Origin: DASRDS01 sp035570055
GTDB lineage: Bacteria; Gemmatimonadota; Gemmatimonadetes; Gemmatimonadales; Gemmatimonadaceae
DNA: 64,000 nt
NCBI GenBank assembly: GCA_035570055.1
Contig: DATMLM010000090.1
Coordinates: forward strand, 65,685-129,684
Reading direction: 5' to 3'
The position numbers and the translations under genes were made by a program. Position 1 is the stretch's first letter. The number at the start of each line of letters is the position of its first letter. Shown here piece by piece: positions 1-7,078 of the stretch. The notes beneath the pieces were generated by a model, which did not search any database, was not told where the DNA came from, and saw nothing but the letters and a program-made list of their open reading frames with translations.

Positions 1-2
1 CG

Positions 3-92
3 CGAAATGCGCTGATTGGCGCAGGGCTCATCGCGCTCGGAGTTCCGGTGTTCTTGCTGTGGCGACGAGCCTCAGTCGATAGACGCGCCTAA
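3..92 (+). CDS. C-terminal end of an APC-type amino acid permease (partial)
   Basis: Only the last 29 residues lie in the window, open from the first bases and ending in TAA. They read as a hydrophobic helix (ALIGAGLIALGVPVFLLW) followed by a short basic tail (RRASVDRR). This ending is typical of amino acid/polyamine permeases of the APC superfamily, where the last membrane helix is followed by a basic cytoplasmic stub. The gene points the same way as the lasso operon but is separated from it by about 140 bp. Family assignment rests on this short tail only. Confidence 0.45.
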   Translation, partial: RNALIGAGLIALGVPVFLLWRRASVDRRA

Positions 93-228
93 CGCCTCCG
101 TACCGGCAGGGCGAGTCCCAGATTCCCGGCTGATGGTATAGTGGCGACGTAACAGCTGACCGCCACGTGCGCTCCCGGACATGGTTCGGCGCACGCAGAC
201 ATGGTGAGCGCCGACGCATTGGATAGGA
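93..228 (+). promoter_or_regulatory. Leader region of the lasso biosynthetic operon
   Basis: Gap between the permease stop and the ABC exporter gene. It contains GGTATAGT (about 135-142), which resembles a -10 box, but no convincing -35 box at 16-18 bp. It is the only sizeable gap upstream of the overlapping biosynthetic genes, so the operon promoter is inferred to lie here. Confidence 0.3.
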
Positions 229-2004
229 TTGGGCTGGCGCATGCCCATCCGCGATGCACTGGCCGAGCTCCGGACACTTGTCTGGCGATATCGTGGCGCG
301 CTCACCGCTGGCCTTGCGCTGATGCTCGCCAACCGACTGGCGGCTTTCGCACTGCCCGCGCTATCCAAGGTCGTCGTAGACCAGGTCATTGCACACCGCC
401 GGCTCGAGCTGCTGGCGCCAGTCGCCGCGGCTGGCGTTGCCGCAGTACTGCTCGAGGCAGCGACCGCGTTCGCATCGAGCCGTGTGCTGGGAATCGCCGG
501 CCATCGGGTAGTGAATGACCTCAGGACGAACCTTTTTGCACGGGTGTTGGATTTCCCGTTGTCGTTTTTCGACAATACGAGCACAGGCTCGCTTGTATCC
601 CGGATCATGGCCGATACCGTCCAGGTCGAGAACTTGATCGGCTCAGGCCTCGTGCAGTTCATCGGCGCGATCACGACGGCGGTGCTCGGATTCGCATTGC
701 TGTTGAAGCTCGACTGGCTTCTCACTGTTGTTGTGACGATGATCTTGCTTCTCTCCGCGGCCTGGGGTACGCGCGCGTTCTCTGGGTTGTATGCCACGTT
801 CAATGAGCACGGTGAGGCTCATGCGCTGGCAACCGCACGACTGACAGAGACACTTGGTGGAATCGCGGTTGTTAAGGCCTACGCTGCCGAGCGACACGAG
901 TCGCTCGCGTTCACAGCACGCATCGAGCAGCTATTCGACTGGGCGAAACGCGGAATCACCGGCGTGGCACGGCTCGATGCGGGAACGAATGTCATCAACG
1001 GCTCTCTCACCCTCCTCCTGGTCGTCGTCGGCGGGTGGCTGGTTCTGTATGGGCAGATGACGGTCGGCGATCTGTTGGTTTTTATCATGCTTGTCGCGCT
1101 CCTCGCGATGCCGTTCCAACAGATCGCGGTGATGGGCAGCTCCGTCGGCAAGTCACTGGCCGCGCTCGGCCGTGTCCGAGAGCTGCGGATGCGTCCTGGC
1201 GAAGACGCCGATGACGCTCAGCGGTCGCCGCTCGAGCACGTGGTCGGCAACGTGACATTCGAGGGCGTGTGCTACGCGTATGCCCCCGGCGAGCTCGTTC
1301 TACGATATGTCGACTTCGAGGCAACCGTCGGGTCGACGGTGGCGCTGGTCGGGTCGAGCGGATCCGGTAAGAGCACGCTCTGCCGGCTGCTCATGGCGTT
1401 CGACCGCCCGTCACTGGGTCGCATCCTGATCGATGGGCGAGACCTGTCGAGGGTTCGGCTTCGCGACTATCGGTCGCGGCTTGGCGTGGTGCTTCAGGAC
1501 AACTTCCTCTTTGATGGGACAATACGCGACAACATCATGTTTGCCGCGCGAGCCGCCACCGATGCCGAGGTGTGCACGGCGAGTCGCCTGGCGCACTGCG
1601 ATGAGTTCGTGTCGCGATTTCCCGCCGGTTATGACACCATTGTCGGCGAGCGAGGCGTCAAGCTCTCCGGTGGTCAACGCCAGCGGATCGCGATTGCTCG
1701 GGCGATTCTGGCGAATCCCCGGATCCTGATCCTCGACGAGGCGACCTCGAATCTGGACTCCGAGAGCGAGTCGCTGATCCGAGACGGGCTCGCGGCGCTT
1801 CGAGCGGGCCGCACAACATTTGTCATTGCGCATCGACTATCCACCATCGAGAGCGCGGACCAGATCCTGGTGCTCGACGGGGGGCGTATCGTCGAGCGCG
1901 GCACGCATTCAGTGCTCATGGCGCTGAGCGGACGATACCGGAGGCTGCACGATACGCAATACGCCAAGGCCAACGCTCGCACAGCGAGCGGGAGGCGCGG
2001 GTGA
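229..2004 (+). CDS. Lasso peptide ABC exporter (McjD/LarD type, fused TM and ATPase domains)
   Basis: A 591-residue half-transporter expected to work as a dimer in the inner membrane, pumping mature lasso peptide out and giving self-protection. The N-terminal half has several hydrophobic helices of an exporter membrane domain. The C-terminal half has Walker A (GSSGSGKST), the signature LSGGQRQR, Walker B (ILILDEATSNLD) and the switch histidine region (FVIAHRLSTI). Length fits single-chain peptide exporters. The start is uncertain: TTG at 229 or ATG at 241 (MPIRDALAEL). It is first in the biosynthetic operon, about 150 bp before the B1 gene. The general ABC family is certain; the substrate is inferred from the neighbours. 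Confidence 0.9.
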   Translation: MGWRMPIRDALAELRTLVWRYRGALTAGLALMLANRLAAFALPALSKVVVDQVIAHRRLELLAPVAAAGVAAVLLEAATAFASSRVLGIAGHRVVNDLRTNLFARVLDFPLSFFDNTSTGSLVSRIMADTVQVENLIGSGLVQFIGAITTAVLGFALLLKLDWLLTVVVTMILLLSAAWGTRAFSGLYATFNEHGEAHALATARLTETLGGIAVVKAYAAERHESLAFTARIEQLFDWAKRGITGVARLDAGTNVINGSLTLLLVVVGGWLVLYGQMTVGDLLVFIMLVALLAMPFQQIAVMGSSVGKSLAALGRVRELRMRPGEDADDAQRSPLEHVVGNVTFEGVCYAYAPGELVLRYVDFEATVGSTVALVGSSGSGKSTLCRLLMAFDRPSLGRILIDGRDLSRVRLRDYRSRLGVVLQDNFLFDGTIRDNIMFAARAATDAEVCTASRLAHCDEFVSRFPAGYDTIVGERGVKLSGGQRQRIAIARAILANPRILILDEATSNLDSESESLIRDGLAALRAGRTTFVIAHRLSTIESADQILVLDGGRIVERGTHSVLMALSGRYRRLHDTQYAKANARTASGRRG

Positions 2005-2157
2005 GCGGATCTCATGAGCTCGCCCGGCGCTCGTCGGACTGGTCACGGTCAGTCACGGTACTCACGCGCTGCACGCAGAAACACCCGCTGGCGTCGACAG
2101 GCATGGCGGGCCCGCGGCCGATTTCTAGCTTGATCACCACTCCATGGGGGCACCGCA
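2005..2157 (+). promoter_or_regulatory. Intergenic leader before the B1 gene
   Basis: About 150 bp between exporter and B1. Near its start it carries three phased copies of a TCAC core (GGTCACGG, AGTCACGG, ACTCACGC; about 2041-2067), about 10 bp apart. Such phased repeats can be a regulator site. No clear promoter boxes are seen, so this may simply be an operon spacer. Confidence 0.25.
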
Positions 2158-2520
2158 ATGTTGTTCGATCGATATCGTCGCGACACACCGAACGGCCCCG
2201 AGACCATTGCTCGACTGCAGGGCCGCCGATTTCGGCACGCGCCACATGTCGTCTGGACGAGTCTCCGTGGTGAGACCGTCGTCTTCGACATCGAGCGTGG
2301 CAAGTACGAGTCGTTGAATGAGGTGGCGACGAGCGTGTGGGAGCAGATCACCGAAGGGGCAACCTTTGAATCGATTCTGCAGGCGTTACAGGAAGAATAC
2401 GAGCTGCCCGGGGACAGCGCGGTCGATCAGATGACCACTGACATTGCGGCGTTGATCGCCAGGCTGGAAAAGGCGCGTGTGATAATCGTCGAACCGGTCA
2501 CAGTGGCGGCCCGCTCATGA
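2158..2520 (+). CDS. PqqD-like RRE protein (lasso B1, leader-peptide recognition)
   Basis: 120 residues. Lasso B1 proteins are RiPP recognition elements that bind the precursor leader and deliver it to the B2 protease. The core (about residues 28-105) shows the PqqD pattern: a beta-rich start with a fixed phrase like VVFDIERGKYESLNEVATSVWEQI, then an acidic helix (ESILQALQEEYELP) and a final helix with Asp/Glu pairs (VDQMTTDIAALIARLEKARVI). The start ATG at 2158 has no competing upstream start. Its stop overlaps the glycosyltransferase start as ATGA, so the two are translationally coupled. PqqD-like identity is strong; the B1 role follows from the B2 and cyclase genes next to it. Confidence 0.9.
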   Translation: MLFDRYRRDTPNGPETIARLQGRRFRHAPHVVWTSLRGETVVFDIERGKYESLNEVATSVWEQITEGATFESILQALQEEYELPGDSAVDQMTTDIAALIARLEKARVIIVEPVTVAARS

Positions 2521-3674
2521 CGGAACCGTACGCGCCGGCCTTCGTGATTGCGTACACGGAACGGGCGACCAAGGATCCAGCGAACCCTTTGTCGTGGTAC
2601 GCACAAGCCGAAGTGTATCGGCAAAAGGGTGATCTCGACGCGTGGCGTCACGCCGTCGAAACAGCGGTGACCATGCCGCACGATTCACCCGAGCAGCGGT
2701 GGTATCGGGCATGGGCGCAGTTGGCGCTCGGTGATTGGGCGGGTTGGGCGGACTATGAGTCTCGTCTACTCTACGCGAACGATCGTTCACCGGTCACGAC
2801 GATGGACGATTGGGTGCGCTGGACGCATCGATCGTGGGACGGCAGAGAAGACCTCGCCGACAAGACGATACTCGTTCTGTCCGAGCAGGGCATGGGAGAC
2901 AACATTCAGATGCTACGGTTCATTGCGCCGCTCGCCGACCGTGCAAAGGGCGTTGTCGTGAAGGTGTACCCTCGCCTCGTGCCGTTCGTGAAGTGCAATG
3001 TCGACGATCGGGTGACGGTCCTGATCCATGGTGTGGACAAGCCGTTCGCGTTCGATCGGTACACGAGCATGATGTCGTTGCCGCACCTTATTGGAGGACT
3101 GCCGCCGTTCGTCCCCCTGCGACCGCCGGGTCGTCGATCGCGACTGCCAGCGAGAACACGGTCGATCCGTGCTGGACTCTGCTGGGCTGGCAATCCCGAA
3201 TACGGGAACGATGCGAACCGTTCGATGCCCGCGGCGTATCTGGCGCCGCTATTGGATCGTGGTGACATCGAATGGTACAGCCTTCAGGTCGGCGAGCGCG
3301 CCATCGACGCCGATCGCTATCCGTCGCTCATGAGGCCGTGGCCGCCGCTCGTGAACTTCGGCGAGACGGCGGATCTCATCGCTGAACTCGATGTGATTGT
3401 CTCGGTCGATACCGCAGTAGCTCATGTCGCGGGCTGTCTCGGCGTTCCAACCTATCTGCTGCTCCCGCTCTGCTCCGACTCTCGCTGGGGCGTCGGGGAT
3501 CGCTCACCGTGGTATCCGCCAATACAACTCGTGCGACAGTTGGCGGCTGGTGACTGGGAGGGAGTCGTGCGCCGCCTTCAACATGCTCTCGATCAGATCA
3601 TCGAGGCGCCCGTTAGCATGACCACGGACCACGATGCGGGCTCCGAACAGCGCGTCCTGAGCGCGACGCACTAA
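2517..3674 (+). CDS. TPR plus GT9-like glycosyltransferase inside the lasso operon
   Basis: 385 residues. Residues about 10-85 form TPR-like helices (WYAQAEVYRQKGDLDAW, YRAWAQLALGDWAGW). From about 115 onward the protein follows the heptosyltransferase/O-GlcNAc-transferase-like pattern: LSEQGMGDNIQMLRFI, then GLCWAGNPEYGNDANRSMP, VIVSVDTAVAHVAGCLGVPTYLLLP and SRWGVGDRSPWYPPIQLVRQ. The family binds nucleotide-sugar donors. The gene starts inside the B1 stop codon and ends 6 bp before B2, so it is an integral part of the operon. Glycosylation of the Ser/Thr-rich lasso cores is an inference; the TPR part could contact the precursor. No signal peptide is seen, so the reaction would be cytoplasmic. 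Confidence 0.8.
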   Translation: MTEPYAPAFVIAYTERATKDPANPLSWYAQAEVYRQKGDLDAWRHAVETAVTMPHDSPEQRWYRAWAQLALGDWAGWADYESRLLYANDRSPVTTMDDWVRWTHRSWDGREDLADKTILVLSEQGMGDNIQMLRFIAPLADRAKGVVVKVYPRLVPFVKCNVDDRVTVLIHGVDKPFAFDRYTSMMSLPHLIGGLPPFVPLRPPGRRSRLPARTRSIRAGLCWAGNPEYGNDANRSMPAAYLAPLLDRGDIEWYSLQVGERAIDADRYPSLMRPWPPLVNFGETADLIAELDVIVSVDTAVAHVAGCLGVPTYLLLPLCSDSRWGVGDRSPWYPPIQLVRQLAAGDWEGVVRRLQHALDQIIEAPVSMTTDHDAGSEQRVLSATH

Positions 3675-3680
3675 TCGACC

Positions 3681-4127
3681 ATGCCAAGAATGCCGGACGT
3701 GCATTGGATGGGCATTGGGTCGCACTCCACGTCAGGAAACGTGCCTTCCGTGGCCCGTTGTCTCGTCGCCATCGCCATTATCAAGGCCCGTGTGCTCGTG
3801 TTCGGGCTCGGGCCCACGCTGCGGTGGATTCGGAGGCGTGAGACACGGACGATACCCACCACGCTGGCTCCGAACACATTTCTCTCCGCCTGCGAGTATG
3901 CGGTCGCACTAGCGGCGGCCTTGTATCCGGGCCGCGCGCGTTGCCTCGAACGCTCGCTGACGTTGTTCGATTTCGCGCGCCGCGCCGGCATACCGGTGAC
4001 TTACCATCACGGCGTTCAACCGCTTCCGTTCGCTGCTCATGCGTGGGTCGAGTACGAAGGCCGCGTGATCAACGATGCGGACGAGCACGTGATCACATTC
4101 CGCCGATTGCCTCAGGTGTGCCCGTGA
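3681..4127 (+). CDS. Transglutaminase-like leader protease (lasso B2)
   Basis: 148 residues, the usual size for a stand-alone lasso B2 cysteine protease that removes the precursor leader. The catalytic triad of the transglutaminase-like fold is visible: Cys in GRARCLERSL, His in AAHAWVEYEG and Asp in VINDADEHV. The N-terminal part (VARCLVAIAIIKARVLVFGLG) is the usual helical lead-in. It lies 6 bp after the glycosyltransferase gene and its stop overlaps the cyclase GTG start as GTGA. The family call is firm because the three catalytic blocks occur in order with normal spacing. Confidence 0.93.
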   Translation: MPRMPDVHWMGIGSHSTSGNVPSVARCLVAIAIIKARVLVFGLGPTLRWIRRRETRTIPTTLAPNTFLSACEYAVALAAALYPGRARCLERSLTLFDFARRAGIPVTYHHGVQPLPFAAHAWVEYEGRVINDADEHVITFRRLPQVCP

Positions 4128-6049
4128 AATTCTTCGCCTGTGTTCTGGATACTGCCGGCCGCGGCATTAGCGACGAGGTGCGCCGTCGGGTGCAGTCCAT
4201 GCCAATCAATCGCCTGTTACCCTATCGCTGGGACACATTCCCTGGCGCGGCGGTGCTCACGGGTTGGGATGAATTCGGCGGGGAGATCTCGATCGAACGC
4301 TACAGAGATTGGCTCATCGTGGGCCTCGCCCGCCTGGATAACCGTCCGGAACTGGAACGAAAGGTTCGAGCCGATGGCTCATGGAGTGATGACGAGAGTG
4401 ATCTCGCGTTGGTCGTGCGTCTGATTGCCCACGCGGGAACCGCCGCCATTCCTTCGCTCCTGGGCGAGTTTGGATTCATCGCCTGGCACGCCACAACGCG
4501 TTCCGCGATCGGTGCGTCCGATGCCTTCGATCTCGCCCCTCTGTATTACACGCAGCACGGTGGGCTCACGCTCGTCGGCTCTCGCGCCGAACCGTTGAGC
4601 ATGACGGATCGCTACGACATCGCGTATCTCGGCGACATGCTCACCGTCGATTCTGCCACGCAGAACCGCACGGTCTACGCCGGCGTGGCACACGCAAGCG
4701 CGGGATCGACACTGACGGTGCGCGATGGACGCGTCGCCACGGATCTATATTGGTCACCGGTACATGTGGCGACGGCGGCCGCCGAGAAAATCTCCGAAGC
4801 CGACGCGATCGAGATTTGCCGTGACTTGCTGACGACATCGATCCGATTGCGCCTCGACCCACGCGGTGGCACGTGGTCACAACTGTCGGGCGGCATCGAC
4901 TCGTCCTCGGTCGTGAGTGTCGCGCAGTGGCTGGTCGAGCAGGGGAAGATCGCTCAGGGACTCGACGGGACACTGACGTTCGTGATCGGCTCCCAGACAG
5001 GCTCGGACGAACGGTCATTTTCAGACCCTATTGTCAAGCGTTGGGGGATACGGAATGAGGTCGTCGTCGATGCGCCCATGTGGTACGACGGCACCGATGA
5101 GACAGTGCTGCCCCTTCCAGATCAACCGCTGCTGACCATCATCCATGCTCCGATCGATTGTCGGTTTCGGACAATTCTGCGCGAGGCGCGAGCACGCGTG
5201 CTATTGACCGGCTGGGGCAGCGACCAGCTCTTCACCGGCAGCATGATTTATCTCGCGGATCGCCTCGTTCGGGGTCAGGTGTCACCGGTGTTTGGAGAGT
5301 TGGCGCATCGCGCCGCGCTCGGACGGTTGTCATTTTGGAAGCTCGCGTACGAGCACGCCGTGAAGCCGTTCGTACCCGCCTCCCTGAGAAGGCTCGGGCA
5401 GGATCGGTTCTCACCGATCCCGAGCTGGTTGCGGACGGACACACTCGCACGAGAAGACATCGCGCGCAAGCCGGACTACGTCTCGGACGGTCCAATCGGG
5501 CACAAGTACAGGCATTGGCATGCGTCGGGGGTAGTTGAAACCCAACGAGGAGACGAGACGCGAGCCCTCGCCGAAGTCGTCAGTCTTCGACACCCGTTCT
5601 TGTATCGCCCGCTCGTTGAGTTTGCGCTGCGCCTGCCCCCGGAGTTGTGCTCTCGCCCACGCGCCCACAAGTGGGTTCTTCGCGAGGCCATGAAGGGCAT
5701 CTTGCCGGATGTCGTCCGCACACGCGTTGGCAAAGGAGGAGGGGGAGATAGCTTCGCGCGCATGTTCATCCATCAGCAGGCCCTCCTCAAGCAACTGGCG
5801 CGCAATCCCCTCATGGCGGAGTTGGGCTTGGTCGATGCGCGTCGACTCGAGGAGGCAGTCGAGGGTGCCTCGAATCCGCTTGCTCGCCAGGAATCGATTC
5901 AGGCAGACATTATAAAAACGCTGGCCATCGAAGCGTGGCTGCAAGTGCGATCTGGCCGTTGGCCGCGCGGCTTTGCAATGTCTCAAGCACCGGCTGTTCC
6001 GCGTCAGGACACCTATCAGTTGACCGCCACCCAACGGAGACCTGTATGA
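4124..6049 (+). CDS. Asparagine synthetase-like lasso cyclase (lasso C)
   Basis: 641 residues from GTG 4124, which overlaps the B2 stop as GTGA; the open frame runs further up but that part is antisense-like and basic. The enzyme activates the Asp/Glu side chain of the core as an acyl-adenylate and closes the macrolactam with the core N-terminus. The N-terminal third resembles a glutaminase domain but residue 2 is Lys, not the nucleophilic Cys, so it should not hydrolyse glutamine, as usual for lasso cyclases. The PP-loop SQLSGGIDSSSVVS lies about residues 252-265, and later blocks (LLTGWGSDQLF, LREAMKGILPDVVRTRVGKGG) fit the synthetase domain. Its last about 33 codons (5946 on) are the source of the repeated spacers between the precursor genes. 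Confidence 0.93.
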   Translation: MKFFACVLDTAGRGISDEVRRRVQSMPINRLLPYRWDTFPGAAVLTGWDEFGGEISIERYRDWLIVGLARLDNRPELERKVRADGSWSDDESDLALVVRLIAHAGTAAIPSLLGEFGFIAWHATTRSAIGASDAFDLAPLYYTQHGGLTLVGSRAEPLSMTDRYDIAYLGDMLTVDSATQNRTVYAGVAHASAGSTLTVRDGRVATDLYWSPVHVATAAAEKISEADAIEICRDLLTTSIRLRLDPRGGTWSQLSGGIDSSSVVSVAQWLVEQGKIAQGLDGTLTFVIGSQTGSDERSFSDPIVKRWGIRNEVVVDAPMWYDGTDETVLPLPDQPLLTIIHAPIDCRFRTILREARARVLLTGWGSDQLFTGSMIYLADRLVRGQVSPVFGELAHRAALGRLSFWKLAYEHAVKPFVPASLRRLGQDRFSPIPSWLRTDTLAREDIARKPDYVSDGPIGHKYRHWHASGVVETQRGDETRALAEVVSLRHPFLYRPLVEFALRLPPELCSRPRAHKWVLREAMKGILPDVVRTRVGKGGGGDSFARMFIHQQALLKQLARNPLMAELGLVDARRLEEAVEGASNPLARQESIQADIIKTLAIEAWLQVRSGRWPRGFAMSQAPAVPRQDTYQLTATQRRPV

Positions 6050-6183
6050 AGAAGACCTATGTCACACCGATCGTCACGGCGAGTGACGTCGTGCGGGCAA
6101 CGGAGTGTGGCTTGCTCCACACGACCCGCGAAAATTCCACCCAGTGGTACTACCCTCCAGACTGCCCCGGAGGAAGGACATAG
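6046..6183 (+). CDS. Lasso peptide precursor 1 (two-cysteine core)
   Basis: 45 residues, starting with ATGA overlapping the cyclase stop and preceded by GGAGA. The leader MKKTYVTPIVTASDVVRATE is shared with the other four precursors (YxxP motif for RRE binding, then conserved SDVV). The core is taken to start at the invariant Gly22: GLLHTTRE then a 16-residue tail, rich in aromatic and Pro residues and ending PGGRT. Glu is residue 8 of that core, fitting an 8-residue ring. Cys21 lies just before that Gly and a second Cys lies in the tail (PPDCPGG). If processing leaves Cys as residue 1, the ring would be 9 residues and a disulfide becomes possible. Confidence 0.88.
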   Translation: MKKTYVTPIVTASDVVRATECGLLHTTRENSTQWYYPPDCPGGRT

Positions 6184-6300
6184 CGAGCACCATAACCGAC
6201 TGTCATCTGCAACTCTCGTGATCACTACAGTGCGATCTGGCCTCTGGCCGCACGGATGTACGATGTCTCACCCATCTGCCTTTTCCCAACGGAGATCAGT

Positions 6301-6417
6301 ATGAAAAAGACGTATTCCACACCACTCGTCACGGCTAGTGACGTCGTGCGCGCAACAGAGACGGGCGTTCATCACACCACCACTGAGAACAAGACCTTCT
6401 CGCTGAGCAGCATGTAA
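6301..6417 (+). CDS. Lasso peptide precursor 2
   Basis: 38 residues with ribosome site GGAGA 6-7 bp before ATG 6301. The leader is almost identical to precursor 1 (MKKTYSTPLVTASDVVRATE), then Thr, then the predicted core GVHHTTTE-NKTFSLSSM. Gly1 and Glu8 allow an 8-residue macrolactam with a 9-residue tail. The core has seven Ser/Thr residues, which matters because a glycosyltransferase is encoded in the same operon. It is too short for ordinary gene finders. Confidence 0.88.
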   Translation: MKKTYSTPLVTASDVVRATETGVHHTTTENKTFSLSSM

Positions 6418-6535
6418 ACGCAGTGCGCAGCGAGGCGATCTGGCCGGTGCCCGCAGAGCATGTGCAATGCCTCACGCACCAGCTATTTCCACATCACGGC
6501 ACGTATCAGTCAACCGTCACTCAACGGAGATCTAT

Positions 6536-6652
6536 ATGAAGAAGACCTATTCCACGCCCCTCGTTACGGCTAGTGACGTCGTGCGCGCAACGGAGACGGG
6601 CATCCATCGGACGACCACCGAGAACAAGACGTTCTCGCTGAGCCTCACCTGA
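6536..6652 (+). CDS. Lasso peptide precursor 3
   Basis: 38 residues from ATG 6536 (GGAGA upstream). The predicted core GIHRTTTE-NKTFSLSLT differs from precursor 2 at only four positions (Val/Ile2, His/Arg4 and the last two residues), so the two are recent duplicates. The longer open frame upstream is only the spacer copy and has no good ribosome site, so the internal ATG is chosen. Gly1-Glu8 spacing is kept. Confidence 0.88.
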   Translation: MKKTYSTPLVTASDVVRATETGIHRTTTENKTFSLSLT

Positions 6653-6779
6653 TTGTAGCACGTAGCCAATAGTACTCCTGCGACTACCGGCCAGATCGCA
6701 GCATCATGCTCGGCGGTTCCCACACCGGGGAGCCGCCGATGATCGTTCGCTGGCGTATGGCCACTCTACGGGGGTGAAC

Positions 6780-6899
6780 ATGAAGAAGACATATACCACA
6801 CCGCGCGTGATCGCGAGTGACGTCGTGCGGTCAACGGACCTAGGGCTAATCTTCGAATTCGTAGAATTTTTCACATTTTACCGTACCCTCTGTTGTTGA
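6780..6899 (+). CDS. Lasso peptide precursor 4 (hydrophobic core ending in Cys-Cys)
   Basis: 39 residues from ATG 6780, with GGGG(G)TG just upstream. The leader MKKTYTTPRVIASDVVRSTD is recognisably the same family but more diverged. After Leu, the predicted core is GLIFEFVE-FFTFYRTLCC: Gly1, Glu8, then a very aromatic tail ending in two cysteines. The spacer before it differs from those of precursors 1-3, so this is an older copy. It ends in TGA, which overlaps the TTG start of precursor 5. Confidence 0.82.
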   Translation: MKKTYTTPRVIASDVVRSTDLGLIFEFVEFFTFYRTLCC

Positions 6900-7018
6900 A
6901 GAAACCGTATGTCACCCCGCTCGTCACCTCGAGTGACGTCGTGCGCGCAACGGAGATGGGTCCGTTGACCGCGACGACGGATTATCGTACGCTCTTTGGC
7001 GTCAGGGAAATAGCCTAA
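6896..7018 (+). CDS. Lasso peptide precursor 5 (TTG start, Asp8 ring residue)
   Basis: 40 residues if started at TTG 6896, where alignment with the other leaders places residue 1 (xKKPYVTPLVTSSDVVRATE). The start overlaps the stop of precursor 4 as TTGA, so translation is probably coupled. A second TTG lies one codon upstream. After Met, the predicted core is GPLTATTD-YRTLFGVREIA, in which position 8 is Asp rather than Glu. The independent preservation of an acidic residue at this position supports a functional core. Confidence 0.8.
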   Translation: MKKPYVTPLVTSSDVVRATEMGPLTATTDYRTLFGVREIA

Positions 7019-7078
7019 GGGCGCGACCGAGCGCGGTACCGGACGTGTGGGGTACATCCGTCGCCAGTCGCGGGATAG

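Larger units (their letters stand above)
5946..6535 (+). repeat. Three related precursor-cassette spacers, first copy coding the cyclase C-terminus
   Basis: Copies at 5946-6045, 6231-6300 (shorter) and 6435-6535 each begin with GCGATCTGGCC and end in CAACGGAGA followed closely by the ATG of a precursor. Copies one and three match almost throughout (for example TATCAGT, ACCG.CAC, CAACGGAGA in the same order). The first copy is translated as the cyclase tail; the others are non-coding ribosome-binding leaders. This marks the cassette unit that was duplicated. Confidence 0.85.

Noticed and set aside
2001..2273. 90-residue frame between exporter and B1
   Set aside because: Overlaps B1 out of frame, has no coding-like pattern and is rich in Ser/Arg/Pro.
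3941..4123. Extension of the cyclase frame upstream to 3941
   Set aside because: The extra 61 residues are Arg/Pro-rich and antisense-like, overlap the catalytic part of B2, and GTG 4124 gives a GTGA overlap typical of this operon.
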